From the NCBI RefSeq assembly GCF_018687715.1, contig NC_056752.1:16761501-16825500 (forward strand): 64,000 bases of DNA, written 5' to 3'. Both the position numbers and the translations under genes were made by a program. Shown here in pieces: positions 1 through 11,829 of the stretch (the stretch's first letter is position 1; each line of letters starts with the position of its first letter). Under the pieces are notes generated by a model. The model did no database searches. It was not told the origin of the DNA and was given only the letters and a program-made list of their open reading frames with translations. Origin of the DNA: Carya illinoinensis (taxonomy: Eukaryota; Streptophyta; Magnoliopsida; Fagales; Juglandaceae).

Positions 1-455
1 TCCCGCCAAGTAAGCGGCGACCATTCTCGGCAGCTTCCTTCATTTCTCCAAAACTCTCCAACTGGAACCTTATCCAATCTGTTCACCTTTTCACCTAAGA
101 AATTCCATCCTTCACACTTTTTCAATTCCTTCTCAGGCGCCATTCAGTTTCTCTCATATGCAAATCCAAGCTCCTCAGCATCCTTTTCGAAGAGCTTTTT
201 CTCTACAATCCCATCCCCGCTCTCTCTCCATCTTCCATCCTATGCTTTGAAAAAATGCACGTGCTTTTACAGAGAGAGTCAAGGCCCTCATCAAGGACTG
301 CTCCAACGGTAGCAAGATGTGGCTCCTCATGTAGACCAAGTCGGTGGCTGACACTGGAAACCATTTGGGTGCCTATTCGAGTCTTCAACCCCATCGGAAC
401 GTCGTCCTTGTCATTCCCTTTTGTCTTTCGGTCGATCTCGTGATTATAATTCAAG
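1..455 (+). pseudogene. Gene-like 5' fragment, broken; unidentified
   Basis: I do not recognise this gene. In the fuller second copy an ATG at 58525 opens a short basic, serine- and proline-rich reading frame that looks like an organelle transit peptide but stops after 40 codons. The Ser/Pro-rich character then continues in another frame. From about 256 a third frame reads a plausible globular stretch containing ERVKALIKDCSNGSKMWLLM, a TAG stop, then more open frame to about 455. The TAG is shared by both copies, so the damage predates the duplication. Frame changes, a shared stop and no downstream exon point to a pseudogene or captured gene fragment. A transit-peptide reading is inference from composition only. 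Confidence 0.3.
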
Positions 456-674
456 CACTAAAAAGACATTGAGAATAAAAAGAGATACAATAACACCTCT
501 GTTCGGCTGAGAGAACTGAAGAAATGAAGAGAAAAAGAAACTCGAAGCGTCACTAATCACATTGCCTATTGCTTTCAAGGAAACGAAAAAGCTAACTCAA
601 CTAATTCGCAAATTTCGAATTGACCGACTAATGGCACCTGAAATCTACCGTTGCTAAAACACGACTCTCAGATA

Positions 675-830
675 ATGGAGGAAGAGATCAAAACTACGTC
701 TTCACACACTCATCAGCCTCCTCCTTCTTCCTCTTCTATATCAACTACTACTCCATGCACCCAAAAATCTCACTTCGAAGGTATTCCCACTCAATCGCAG
801 AAGAGGAGGGCATTAACATGGACGAATTGA
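675..830 (+). pseudogene. 51-codon ORF, possible orphan first exon (copy 1)
   Basis: An ATG opens 51 codons rich in Ser, Thr, Pro and Gln. The same ORF, same length and same stop position, occurs in the second copy at 59232-59387. The two differ at about six replacement and two silent sites, so there is no sign of purifying selection. Inside it, CGAAG followed by GTATTC (GTACTC in the other copy) resembles a splice donor, so the real unit may be a first exon ending near codon 35. No continuing exon was found. The product is unknown. It may equally be a chance ORF in the duplicated segment. Confidence 0.25.
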
Positions 831-1010
831 CTGGACTAGGCCTTATCCAGAAGAGGCTGTCCTGCAATTACTTTTTCCCTCTGCGCTTCTGTTAGTGCTA
901 GAGACTCAAGTACATTCTAGATGAAGAAAAATGGGATCAAAAGAGGAAGACGATAGGATTTTGAATGCATGAATTTTCTTTTCTTCAATGTCGTGTCATG
1001 GGGTCGAGAT

Positions 1011-1558
1011 CAATGTTTTAAAAATCATTCCGTTCCAGCCGGAATGGTCGGAATTTTTCGTGCCGGAATGGGATAGGTATCTATTCCGTTCCGGGTCAAA
1101 TTCCGGCCGTTCCGGTCAATTCCGGCCGGAATTCCGGTATTCCGGCCGGAATAGTAATTCCGGTCCGAAAAAAAAAAAAGAGCTCTCTTGTAAATAAGTT
1201 GAAAAATAATGAATAAAATTGTACTTTTAGAATTCAAATACCCCTTTCCGTGCACTAGAAGTATTGTTACTTTTAATAATCTGTCTATTCTTTAAAAGTG
1301 AACTCAAGTTTGTGATTTTTTTTCAATATATATTCATTTTATAAATCTTTAATTCTTCTATATAAATACACATATACATATCACACACTTACATATATAT
1401 GTATTTATTTTATTAATTGTTAGTTTATATATACATATAAATATTTATATATAATATATAATTAATCCCGAAACGGTACACCGAAACGTACCGGTACCGA
1501 AATATTCCGTTCCAGTGCCTCAACCGGAATGGTCTCCGGAACGGATTTCAAAACTTTG
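1011..1558. mobile_element. Non-autonomous hAT-like element with 8-bp TSD
   Basis: A 548-bp insertion present only in copy 1. It is flanked by the perfect 8-bp repeat GTCGAGAT (1003-1010 and 1559-1566); the empty site in the other copy is GTCGAGGT at 59560-59567. The termini are imperfect inverted repeats, CAATGTTTTAAAAATC at the left against CAAAGTTTTGAAATCC (reverse complement of the right end). Both ends carry several short CCGGAA/TTCCGG-type motifs and the middle is AT-rich. There is no transposase. An 8-bp TSD with CA...TG ends fits the hAT superfamily; a 9-bp reading (GGTCGAGAT) would suggest Mutator, but terminal base symmetry favours 8. Confidence 0.85.
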
Positions 1559-2356
1559 GTCGAGATGCTTGGAAGGGACATAGGATTAGGATGTCAGGGC
1601 CAACCAATACGTCCAAATCTGAAACATTTTATATGTAGCAGTAGTTTGGTTTTTGGAGTTTCAGACCGAATCGCTGCTTTGGAATCGTGGCATCACTTGG
1701 TGCAAGTCTCTCTTTGCACCCTTTCATTCCCGATTTGTATGGTATGAGTGCCATTTAGACAGTTGTAACCAAGCTTTTATATAAATGAGCCTATAACCCA
1801 CACAATGCTCGAACCGTTATTTATGATAAATCTAAATAGTTTCTTATATAGAATCACTACCACAATTATTAAAAAAATGTATATCAAATATATATAAAAT
1901 GGAACATGCATATATAAAAGAGTTCACTTGACCAATAAATATTTCATGGTCAATTTACAATATTAATAATGTAATTCATATAAATAATGATTGTTCAATT
2001 TAAAACAAATGTAAAATACATATAATTAGTATGAGACCCAATTGTGAACTAAATAGGATATCCTGCACAGAAAATATCAAAATTTGCAGGAAATATGCTG
2101 CAATTGAGAAAATAAAGGCAAGTGCGAATAAAAAATTGCAGAAAACCCAAATCATAAATTCTAAAACTAACCCATCCAAAAGCTTATTATTCACTCCGAT
2201 GCTAAGAAATTGCAGAATTACACATCTACAAACACAGTTTTATTTGCAATCAAATGGACCCTTTGAAATAAATAAGTAATAAAATTCTTATAAAAAAAAA
2301 AGAAAAACATACAGGATCAAGAGCATTGGGTTCTGAGCCGTTCAAGAGATATAAAT

Positions 2357-2510
2357 ATGGCTTTGAAGGCTAGAGTCTCAATTTGATCGAATGAGGATTC
2401 GAATTAGAAGGCGCCGAGTCGTATGATCTAGGTCGGGTTTGTGAAATCAGAACCCATTTTTCCATTGTACAACGGGGAAAATGGCTTTGAAGTCTAGAGT
2501 CTCAATTTGA
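2357..2510 (+). repeat. Pair of 30-bp direct repeats
   Basis: Two near-identical 30-bp blocks beginning ATGGCTTTGAAG and ending in TCAATTTGA lie at 2357-2386 and 2481-2510, one mismatch apart, separated by 94 bp. They lie just past the end of the duplicated segment. No function can be read from them; they look like a small local duplication. Confidence 0.6.
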
Positions 2511-2827
2511 GAAGCTTCAAGAGGGTGTGGACAACAGATTAACTTCAGAGCTTCCTTAATGCGATTTTCAATCTGACTGCACCCCATAACGCAAATGGCA
2601 GCATCAACCATCAAAGAGAGATTTTAACATTTTTATTCAATTATGAAAATTATTCACGGCATTGATTGCAATCATCTCATGCATGACGAAAACCACCCAT
2701 GACCCAACACTGCCGAGTCTCTCATGCACGACGGAAACCGCCAAGCCTGATCAGCCACCGTGCAACAACAACATACTCCACAAAGCTGCCCATGCCACCG
2801 TGCCAGCCACCGCAAAACTTTGGAAGG

Positions 2828-2959
2828 GCTGCTCTGTTTTACACCACCGAAAACAGAGGAATTTTCTCCCCACCGAAAGCCACATTGCCAGCCCCACTTC
2901 AACGTCGCCACTTGCATAAACAGCGCCACCGAGCAACCCATGCCACCCCCAAGCCGCTG

Positions 2960-3027
<68 letters not shown>

Positions 3028-3507
3028 CGCCATGAATGACAGTTTGCTCTCCCTCCTTTTCTCCCCATGCTCTGCCACCACTCCCAGCCATGCCGCCGTC
3101 GATAGTCACCAAGGCTGTCGCCGCACGTAACGATATCTCGGTAAGGAACTCTCCTCTCTATGGCACAGGTTTAGGTCTGGAAGTGTGCTTGGGAGTGGTT
3201 TCTCTGCATGGGAGTGCTTGGCCACTTGTTTTTAACTATCTCGATGAACTTTGCAAATAAACTATATAGCACGTTGACAATTTCACCGCTTGACCCTTTG
3301 TAAATATGCTGAATCATTGCACCTCTCGACTCTTTGCAAATAAACGAAATTATGCAGAACTATAGTCCTAAAAATCAGATTCGTCTAAGCGGTGCTCTTA
3401 ATTTTTTTTACACCGATTGACGTTTGATTCTTCAAAGTCTGGCGCCGTGGGGTGGCTTGGTTGTTGGGGAAAGGTTACTCTGTTTCGGTGGTGCAAAACA
3501 GAGTGCT
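2828..3507. repeat. Imperfect inverted repeat flanking the CT microsatellite
   Basis: Bases 2828-2873 are about 80 % similar to the reverse complement of 3462-3507; both contain CTCTGTTTT...CACCACCGAAA. The left arm is itself partly palindromic (CTCTGTTTT / AAAACAGAG). The arms enclose about 590 bp including the CT tract. This could be a decayed foldback element or two inverted copies of a repeat. I see no clear target-site duplication. Confidence 0.45.
2963..3024 (+). repeat. (CT)31 microsatellite
   Basis: An uninterrupted CT run of 62 bp. Open frames across it on both strands (poly Leu-Ser, poly Arg-Glu) are products of the repeat, not genes. Its length suggests it will be highly polymorphic. 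Confidence 0.97.
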
Positions 3508-3632
3508 TGGCCATTTGTTTTTAACTACCTCGATGAACTTTGCAAATAAACTATAGAGCACGTTGACAATTGCACCGCTTGACCTTTGTAAATATGCTGA
3601 ATCATTGCACCTCTTGACGCTTTGCAAATAAA
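3212..3632 (+). repeat. 133-bp direct repeat pair
   Basis: Bases 3212-3344 and 3501-3632 are the same sequence with a handful of substitutions (GAGTGCTTGGCCA start, CTTTGCAAATAAA end), separated by about 156 bp. Within each, shorter motifs such as TTTGCAAATAAA recur, and another weaker partial copy follows at about 3640-3700. There is no coding signal. Confidence 0.8.
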
Positions 3633-4226
3633 AGGTTTGCAACTTTGCTAGTTCATTGCACTGCTTGAGCCTTTACAAATAAACCATTGGCTAGTTTGTA
3701 AGATGTGCTGATAATTTATGGATTGTTAAGCCGATTTTTGCGGGCTGAATGCCAATTCAGCAAGTTAAAACTTGGCTTTTATATAATTAAATAGTTAAAT
3801 AGATAACAGAAGTTGGAATGAGTTAACTGCAAAAAGTACCTTCAAACCCGAGGATTTAAATATTAAAATCAAACATCGACAACTTTTTGCAGACGCGAGT
3901 ACTCACAGACTGATTTTGTCTTTAACAGTAAAATAAACACAAACCTACTAGCCATGAGTTCATGACACCATTTTTTTTTTTCCCAGTCGAATTGATTCTT
4001 ATTTTCTGGCCATTTAAGATCGTGAAGGAATCAAATTCCTTTGGAAATAAACAAATGTGCAGCGCCCGAATCGGAAAACCTTGTCTACCTCGGTCCTCTA
4101 TGTTTGACTCCCTTGACGTGAGTGGATCAAACTAGGATTGGGAAAACTGCCTTCGTCCTTGTTGTGGCCCTATCTATTTTTATTGTCTTTTCCGCTACAT
4201 TTCCAGTAGATGCTATTGCGCAGTCA

Positions 4227-5334
4227 TTATGAATTGGCTTGCCTGATCACATTAAAAAATGATACTGATATTGACTGGCTCTCTTCAGTATCGAACTTAC
4301 CGTTTAGCGCACTCCACCCATCGTCTGGTAAGGAATCATCTTTGCCAAGTGTCTCTGCCACAATATAGATTCCCAACTCAGCAATGGTGGTGACATTCAT
4401 TAAGTTAATATAGTTTCTAGCGTTCACTTTCTCTTCCATCGTCATGTTACCCTGCATTAATTCTTATAGATTCTTGAGTACTTATTTTGTTATTCCTTGG
4501 GAAAGAAGCAAGTACATAACATCTTACAATTGTCCTACGAGAGACCACTAGCATATAGTACTTGATCCAATTTTGTCGCTTACAGAAGCAAACGCCAATT
4601 AATTGCTTCGGTCAGTATGTGAAAATTTTGCTCTTCAAAACGTAGAAATCTGATCACAAGTCTTAACCAAACACAAGAAACCTTAATTCTTAATTCACTT
4701 ATTGGACATACACACATTTACATACATGAACGATAGAATCAAGAAGAAGAAGAAGGTTGAGAGTGATGGAGCAGATGGACATCTTGGCAATTTTGGAAAC
4801 GGCGGAGTCTCGAATGCCCGGAACATAACTAACCAAATGCTCGAAAGCAACAAAAAGTTCGATAACTGTTATTTTTCCAAAAAAAAAAAAAAAGAAAAAA
4901 AAAAGAAAAGAGAAAAGCCCCGTTATTGAGTAACACTCTGCAGTATGAAGCTTGTAGATGTAGGGCACTCTACTCTTGGTATTGGATTTTCAATTATGTC
5001 TTTTCTTGGCTTGGAGCTCCTCATCGGAAGCAATCATCTTAGCGAAGAGTAATGCTTGCGGCACTATCCACTTTCCTTATTCCATCAATGTTCTCACTAA
5101 CTACAAAGTTCGACCTTGACAATCCACTATGAAAATAAATTCACTAATTTGCAGAAATGCCACCTGCTCTATATATAATCCATAAATGCAACCCATATTG
5201 AAACTTGCAGCTTTCACTTGCTCTTCTGGAACTCTCAGCAAATCCTGATAATTGAATGAATTTTGCTGCACACTACTACGTACATTGGCATATTGCCATG
5301 CAGCAAGTTCACAGATTCTCGGGTCCTTTTCCAT
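4227..5334 (-). pseudogene. Unidentified minus-strand gene remnant, three candidate exons
   Basis: Three minus-strand open stretches look more protein-like than the surroundings. Bases 5334-5101 include DPRICELAAWQYANVR and LLRVPEEQVKAASFN; 4866-4760 include ELFVAFEHLVSYVPG; 4457-4227 include NVTTIAELGIYIVAETLGKDD. A further 26-codon stretch ending in a stop lies at about 5065-4990. The order along the minus strand fits exons of one gene, but I could not define splice sites for all. The last block is faintly like the C-terminal helical repeats of plant PDS5 sister-chromatid cohesion proteins, from memory; that is weak. No intact gene is visible and it may be only a fragment. Confidence 0.3.
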
Positions 5335-5886
5335 TGTTGACCTTAAACAGTCTCTTGCTCTAGAACTAAGTTACTATTCCCAAATTTTTCCAGCGTATAG
5401 AACCTCCTATTCTTCGAGGTTGTCAGAAACTGTTGAAGATAATATCATCGTGAGTTGATTTGTATCTTGATTTTATTTTTATAATGTTTAAGATATTTAC
5501 CTTATCTTATCTCAATATAATTTTCTTATAAATAACGATGTATGCCTTTTATTCATAAACAATTCAGAAAGCAAAAATATTGCGCTCAAAGTCTCTTTCA
5601 ATCTCTCTCTCTTCTCCATCTTCTTTTATATTATATTTTATTTTTCTATCAGAAACTAGTATGCCTTGGCCAAGATCGCTGTAAGGTGTCAACATCTAAA
5701 TGGGTCAGTATTAAAGATTTAATAAAATATTCATTTTAGTGACAGATTTTAAACTTTCATACATAATAAAATATAAAAATCAATAATCAACTAGTTAGTC
5801 AATCTAATACCTTAAGAGAATAGGGTTGACACCAAATCAAATGGAAACTAAATATTTTATAAAAGTAAGATTGTTATAAACCGATT

Positions 5887-6088
5887 TGTATGACCACCTT
5901 TAGCCGTCATAATAGCCGTCATAATTTACCGTACTTAGCCATCAATTATGACGGCCCGTAACCGTCATAATTGACCGTCCTTAGCCATCAATTATGACGT
6001 CCAAGATCGCCTTTATACTCATATATATATGGGTATCATTCAAGGTTTTCAATATGGAATAAGAAGCACCTCTCTCTCACGTTCAAGA

Positions 6089-6119
<31 letters not shown>

Positions 6120-7500
6120 GTCTTTCGCTCTCTCTTTTTTCATTAGTTTCATAACACGTTATCAGCATGTTCTGTTGATTCTGAAGCTAGTGGTCTTCTA
6201 CTTCAAGTAAGATTTTCAATATATTATTTGCAATCCCCAAGGTGAGTATTAAAGATTATATTCCTTATTATTACTTGATAAAATTCTATGTTTATTCACA
6301 TAATTTACATCTCAGTTATATCTATAGTAAATTAAAATTTCCATAATTTACATTTCAGTTATATCTATAGTCAATTTTTATTTACATAGTTTATATATAA
6401 GTTCTATTTATTTTTTATACTTATTATCATGAATTATTGATGATAAGATTCATCTTGGAATATAAATGGAGCATCCCTGAAGAATCGCCCTAAACTAATA
6501 ATTTTATTGAGTATCTCATAATAAAAGATCTATTGATTCTGTGAGATAATTTAAAGGATTGATACGTGTACCAAAAGCTCATTATGATTAATGCACCTGA
6601 AGTTGCATAATTGAAATTGTGTAGAGAAAAGCCACTAAAGAATATCTGTTTAAAATGAATGCCTCGAATGTGTTTCTAAAGTAGCAATATCGAGTACGAA
6701 AGTTTACAAGATATTCTAAATTTATATCTTGTTTTCTAGTGGCTGAGCAAAATAATGAGTTTTTGTTAAGAAATCATGAGTCACGAGTCACATCCTATTA
6801 GTTCCACATCATTCCCTGAAGTGAATGATATTGGATTTATATCATTCTCAGAAGAGAATGGTACATTTTTTTCAAAGAAACTAAAAGCTTGGACGTGGTA
6901 ATGAATATCTTTATAGTACTTCTATGATTGCAGGCCAGAAGCTCGTATTGGAAAAACTACAAACTTTCTCTTTGAGATGATATTATACAACTATTGAATT
7001 AAATATTATGATGTATCAAAAGTGATATGATTCAAAATATTTATATGTTTTTCATGATTATCTTGATCATCCAAAACCAATTATGATAAGTCGAATAATT
7101 TTCATTTAGACGTCTATAAAAGAACCAGAAGATTCTTTTACTATAAAGTCTTCCCACCATGAGCGGAAAGAAAAATTTGGTAGAAGCAAATAAAATGAAA
7201 TAATTCGACGTTATCTTGCTTATCATAAGTGAACTGGAAGTTCAGATGATAATTAATTTATGGATGCAATAAGATAAAAAAGTCTCATATTCTAGCTGCT
7301 AAAATCCTAGCGAGGATTGAAATTCTCGTAGGACAATTAAGAAATTTAGCAGTCTAATAAACATAAGACATGTCTAAAAGCGTGGGAGACCTATTAATAC
7401 AAAAGATAAAGTATCCCGAAAGAGAAAAGCACAAAGAAAAGAAATTGGTGCTCCTGAAGAGGCCGTACCTACAAAACAAGCAATAAGATCTATCCAAACT
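5887..7500 (+). mobile_element. Decayed Ty1/copia remnant (LTR and gag region)
   Basis: From about 5887 (TGTATGACC) there are several TAGCCGTCATAA / TTAGCCATCAATTATGACG direct repeats, then a short CT-rich tract and CATAACACGTTATCAGCA near 6150, a motif I associate with the LTR/leader boundary of some plant copia elements. At 6760-6860, two frames carry residues like a copia Gag C-terminal region (RNHES, then HPISSTSFPEVND after a frame change). No protease, integrase or reverse transcriptase is readable before 7500. The element is heavily mutated and no TSD was found. The region between the markers holds nothing else I can identify. Confidence 0.4.
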
Positions 7501-7569
7501 TTCTGTACAAAATTCTCTTATAATAAACTTGATCTACCCCTAACTTTAATAAAAACTTGATCTAAACAC

Positions 7570-8239
7570 TAGGGGTGAAAAAACAACCGATAAATTGGAT
7601 TGGACCGATGGATTTGGTATGGTATTGGGTTTGGTTCAGTCCGTTACCAAATTCATTTTTCTTAAAACCAGTCAAAATCGATCCGGTTTCGATTTTCCTT
7701 TTTCTAACACCTGACCGAACCAGTTCATATATATATATATATATATTAAATTTTTATATTGTATAAAATATTTTTATATGATTTTTTATATTATATATAA
7801 TTTTTATATATAATATATAATTATTTATAAAATAATTTTGTATTATATTATAAATTACTAATTGATATAATATTAAATTTTAAGATCCTATATTACTATA
7901 GTCTATTGTATTAATAGTTATACTAATATTATATCACTATATATTATAATATACTATAATATATCACTATATTATATATTATAACATATCACTATAGTCT
8001 ATAATACAATTATAATATATATTATAATATGCTACAATATATTATCACTATATTATTATATACTATAATATGATATATAATATACCAGAAAAACCAGACT
8101 GAAACTAGTAAGACTGGAGGTACCGGTTTAGGGGTGTAAATAGTGCAGTATCAGTTATATGAATTTCAAAACCGGTATATACCGGTTTGGTTCTAAAACA
8201 TATCCAAAATCAGATTGAACCAGACCAGTTACAACCCTA
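7570..8239. mobile_element. Non-autonomous hAT-like element, 670 bp, 8-bp TSD
   Basis: Perfect 8-bp direct repeats CTAAACAC flank it (7562-7569 and 8240-8247). The ends are TAGGGGTG and CAACCCTA (TAGGGTTG as an inverted terminal repeat), typical of plant hAT MITEs. Sub-terminal CCGGTTT/AACCGG motifs occur on both sides. The middle is over 80 % A+T with a long TATA-type tract (7728-8090). An internal TAGGGGTGTAAAT at 8128 looks like another hAT end, so the element may be a chimera or contain a nested relative. There is no transposase gene. Confidence 0.85.
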
Positions 8240-8247
8240 CTAAACAC

Positions 8248-8877
8248 CAAGATTTCACACCATCATCCAAATTGTTGCCCAACATGACATTTGAATGTTC
8301 AAACTCAATTTTCACAAATCAATACTCCACAAATAATTACTCAAAATATAGCAATGAAGACTAGACTCAAATTGGAAAAACATATGAAGGAAGTTTCATG
8401 AGAATATTCTTAAAAAGAGCTGGAAAATGCAATGAAAAAACTGCCAAGAAAATTGTCATCTCAGTTCTCTCTAGAAAAGTGAATGAAAAATGACCAAAGG
8501 GTGAAGGAAATGCATAGGACATCCTTTATAAAGAGAAATGGCTGACATGAGGGGCTGAATAACATCTTGATATAGGGTTTTATAGCCTAAAACAGTGAGA
8601 AAAACAAAGGGCTACTCAACCCATGGTATTGAGCTACTGTAGTCGAGAGGGCTGGGCAGATTTCGGTGGCTTTTTGGCCTCCATTACATGCACTATTACG
8701 ATTGACATGTTAGCAATAGGACTGCCAAATGAGCCTCAACTTAGGGCATATATGGAGTTTGGTTTAGGGTTTCGGTTGGATTAAGCCCAAATCTAATTTT
8801 TCTAGGCACAACGAAATTACTAAGGTATAAAGGAATTAAATTAATCACTTAAACAAAACCTGGTCATTTAGGATTTG
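8248..8877 (-). mobile_element. Minus-strand LTR segment, outer host of nested insertions (part 1)
   Basis: Non-coding sequence that, with 13430-14110, forms one minus-strand LTR-like unit after removing the solo LTR between them. In minus orientation it holds a TATA-like CTTTATAAAGG (about 8522-8532), followed by a 5' leader-like stretch with CTAGAGAGAAC. The 13430-14110 part resembles the start of the inserted LTR family in reverse orientation, which supports this reading. Its outer ends are unclear. No open frame of interest is present. Confidence 0.4.
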
Positions 8878-11829
8878 TGTAATAGCCCATTAGAAATTCA
8901 ATGGTAGAATTTCTATAAATTTTAGGAATCTCGTGAAAACTCAGTAAGTTTTCACGAATTGACTAATCGCAAAGGTTTTAGTCTGTCAACATAGTCAGTG
9001 TTATCACACACTATGGTGCCATAAATGCGATTTTAACTGTTTGAGGTAGTTAGAAGTGTCAGAATATGTTATGGTCTGCGCCATTAAACTCAATTGAATA
9101 TTTAGGATTTTAGGACACAATAACTCATTTTCATAATTTCGGACGAAACGTCTATTCGAAACTGTGAAATTATTTTTAGGGGCACTTCGAGGTTGAGTTT
9201 TAGTAAACAATATTCATTGTAACTTAGGATTTTTCAGTACTAAGTTTATTATGCATTTTTGGAGTGAATAGTAACCTCGATAAGCATACTAAGTGCAATA
9301 TCTTCAAAATCACAGTGTGGAATATCAAAATTAAGTTAGAGAAGTTTTATTTGGACACTTGGCACAAACAGGAACCATTAGATGGATTTGTGAAGGAAAT
9401 CAAAGTGTGAGATCATGCCACCTAAGCAAAACTTTTTTTTCATCTGATCAACCAAATTGTACCGGACCAAAGAGCATTTCAACCTTAGCAAGACCCTAAA
9501 TGGTTGAAATCCAATTGAAACCCCAAAAGCTTAGTTGAAACCGAAACCGTAAACGGTTTCCCCAAACCCTAAAGTTGGCCTTCAAACCCTTTTTAATCCA
9601 ATTTTTATCATTGTGTTTAATCATTTGATTGGGCCAAGAAAAATTAGATTTTGGCTTGATAGCATCTCAAACCCTAACCAAACCCTCTTTAAACCCCAAA
9701 TTGAAGCCCAGTTTGTTGAGGCCCACCAAGGCCCACGAATTTGGCCACCTTGGCAAAGGTTCTTGAAGAAGTTTCCTCCCCCACATGGCAAACCATCCAC
9801 TGCCCTTGGCTGCACCCAATAGTGCCTTGAGGTGATGGAGAAGCCCACCTCATCAACTTCCATACCTCACAGCTTCTGCAGGCAATCATTTCCCCTCACT
9901 ATTCTCCACTTTATGTCACATAACCACCTTCACTTAAGGGTCATTCAAGCCCATATCTTCCCCCTACAGAAGTCTAGAGTCGTGCAAGACACACTTCTTT
10001 CCCTTTAATCACTTCTTCACCTTGTTCTTAGAGAGAAACCCAAAAGAGCTCTCTAAGGCAGATTTCTTATCTTATTTCTTGGAGATTTTAGACCCTTTGT
10101 AGGTATTTTTACATGATGAATCCTTCATAAAAGTTGTTCCTCTTTGAGTATAGTTTCCGTATATATATTATTTGTATCATTCCATAGTCATTTGGTTGGT
10201 AAAAAGTATTTTTAACCATGGAAAGGTCATTTTGGGCGTGAAACTAGAGAGTATGTTATATTTTGGAGTTTTTGACCAAGCTAATGGACATATCTTGGTC
10301 CGATCATTTTATGGAGTGTTATTAGCATGTGTTTATGAGTGTTCATTGAGATTTTGTTTCATGAATAAAGCTTTTGGTGATGGATTTTCTTAGATCTAGA
10401 AACTTGAAAATTGGAAGTGGAAAAACAGTTTTTATTTGCAAAAAGTTTGAATATTTCGTGGTTTGATCTTACTCTAAAGGCTTTGATATTTTTATATGAT
10501 GATAAAATGTCTCTTATTTTCATGTTAGAATGTTATTTTGAAGATATTTAGTATTAGTTTCAAAGATATGATTTTTCTATGCAAGAGGAGTTTGGTTAGG
10601 CCTAAGATTTGATGTTTCTGGATTAGATCCATGTTTTATTGATTTTTAGCCATGTGATTTTAAGTTTGATGCCTGGATATTATTTAGGACACATTTTTAA
10701 ATCATGTGATGCTTTATTTCTAGCATCTCACACTCTTAAGCCATTAATCAAGAGATTTATCAAAACTAGTTAAGAAAAAAGTTTCTGTTTTTGGACAAAG
10801 TGTAAAACCAAAAACTCCAAGTGTTATTTTGTGATTTTGTTGAATTTAGTTTGATGATTTAAAGCCTGTTTGATCTTAGGATTATGTTATGAATATGTTA
10901 GAAGTAAGGTTTGATTTTTTGGAATTCTTGGAGATGTTTTGATTTAGGGTCAAAGCATATGATTCAAGTGTTAGGATCTCTTTACAAAAAAGTTTGGTAT
11001 TGATTATTAGCTTTTTCTAAATGGATGTTTTAAGTATGGTTTTAAAATTAGGATAGGAAGATCTTTGTTCGCAAAATTTTGGTTTAAGCATGAGTTTTGA
11101 AATTGGAAGGAATTGCAACAAAAATTAAAGATAAACGGCCTATGGATGTTTCGGCCATAGTGTGTTTTCCATAGTTGTGATTTATTTTAAATTTTTTTGA
11201 GTTTATATTTGAGTTTAGGACAAAATTTATATGAGGAATATAAATTTTGGAAATTTTGGAGTTAGAATGTGAAATCCTTAAGTTAGGAGTAAAATAATCA
11301 TTTTCCCACATATAGAGGGTAAAATGGTAATTTTATTCTAATTCGTCTCTTTTACTCATTTCTAATTGGTAGTAATTAAATTTCTAACTTTTAGAATATA
11401 TTCTTACAGTTTCTCGTGTTTCGCGCTTTATTTTCATAGAACGCAACAAGCGAGGTAAGTTAGCTCTTAACTTACTATCAGTTTACTATGTATGTGTGAT
11501 AGGTAAGGGAACTACAATTTATATATGTTGTTACTATATATGTCATGCCATGCCACGTCATTACATGTTTATCTGTTATGCATGATTTATTTTGTCATGA
11601 ATATTTATCTGTTACACAATCTATTCTATCATGTATTGCTATATGTTATAAGTATGCCAAGTTAAGTATGATATCTATTACATGTATGTCAAGTCATGTA
11701 ATATTCACTGTTGCAAGTATGTCATGTTAAATATGTTGTCTATTACATGTTTTACCATGTTACGAAATGTTTCTATCTCAAGTAAGTCATGTCTTTTGAG
11801 TTATGTTCAAGTCAGTTATGTCTAGGATA

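Larger units (their letters stand above)
1..2330 (+). repeat. Long direct duplication, copy 1 (partner at 58550-60329)
   Basis: This stretch is repeated in the same orientation 58.5 kb downstream. Position 1 aligns with 58550, and the match runs without a large break to about 2330 (partner 60329), apart from one 548-bp insertion present only here. In the best aligned part (1600-2300 against 59600-60290) I count roughly 17 differences, so about 2-3 % divergence by eye. The left edge lies outside the window. On the right, the partner is cut off by a LINE poly(T), so the true right edge is unknown. It could be the end of a large tandem duplication or a dispersed repeat carrying gene fragments. 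Confidence 0.92.

Noticed and set aside
2000..2279. Frames of 64-82 codons on both strands, repeated at 60002-60281
   Set aside because: Their presence in both copies reflects only low divergence of the duplicate; composition is AT-driven.
2672..3130. Open frames of 105-146 codons on both strands
   Set aside because: They are held open by the (CT)31 tract, which has no stop in any frame; the rest shows no protein-like pattern.
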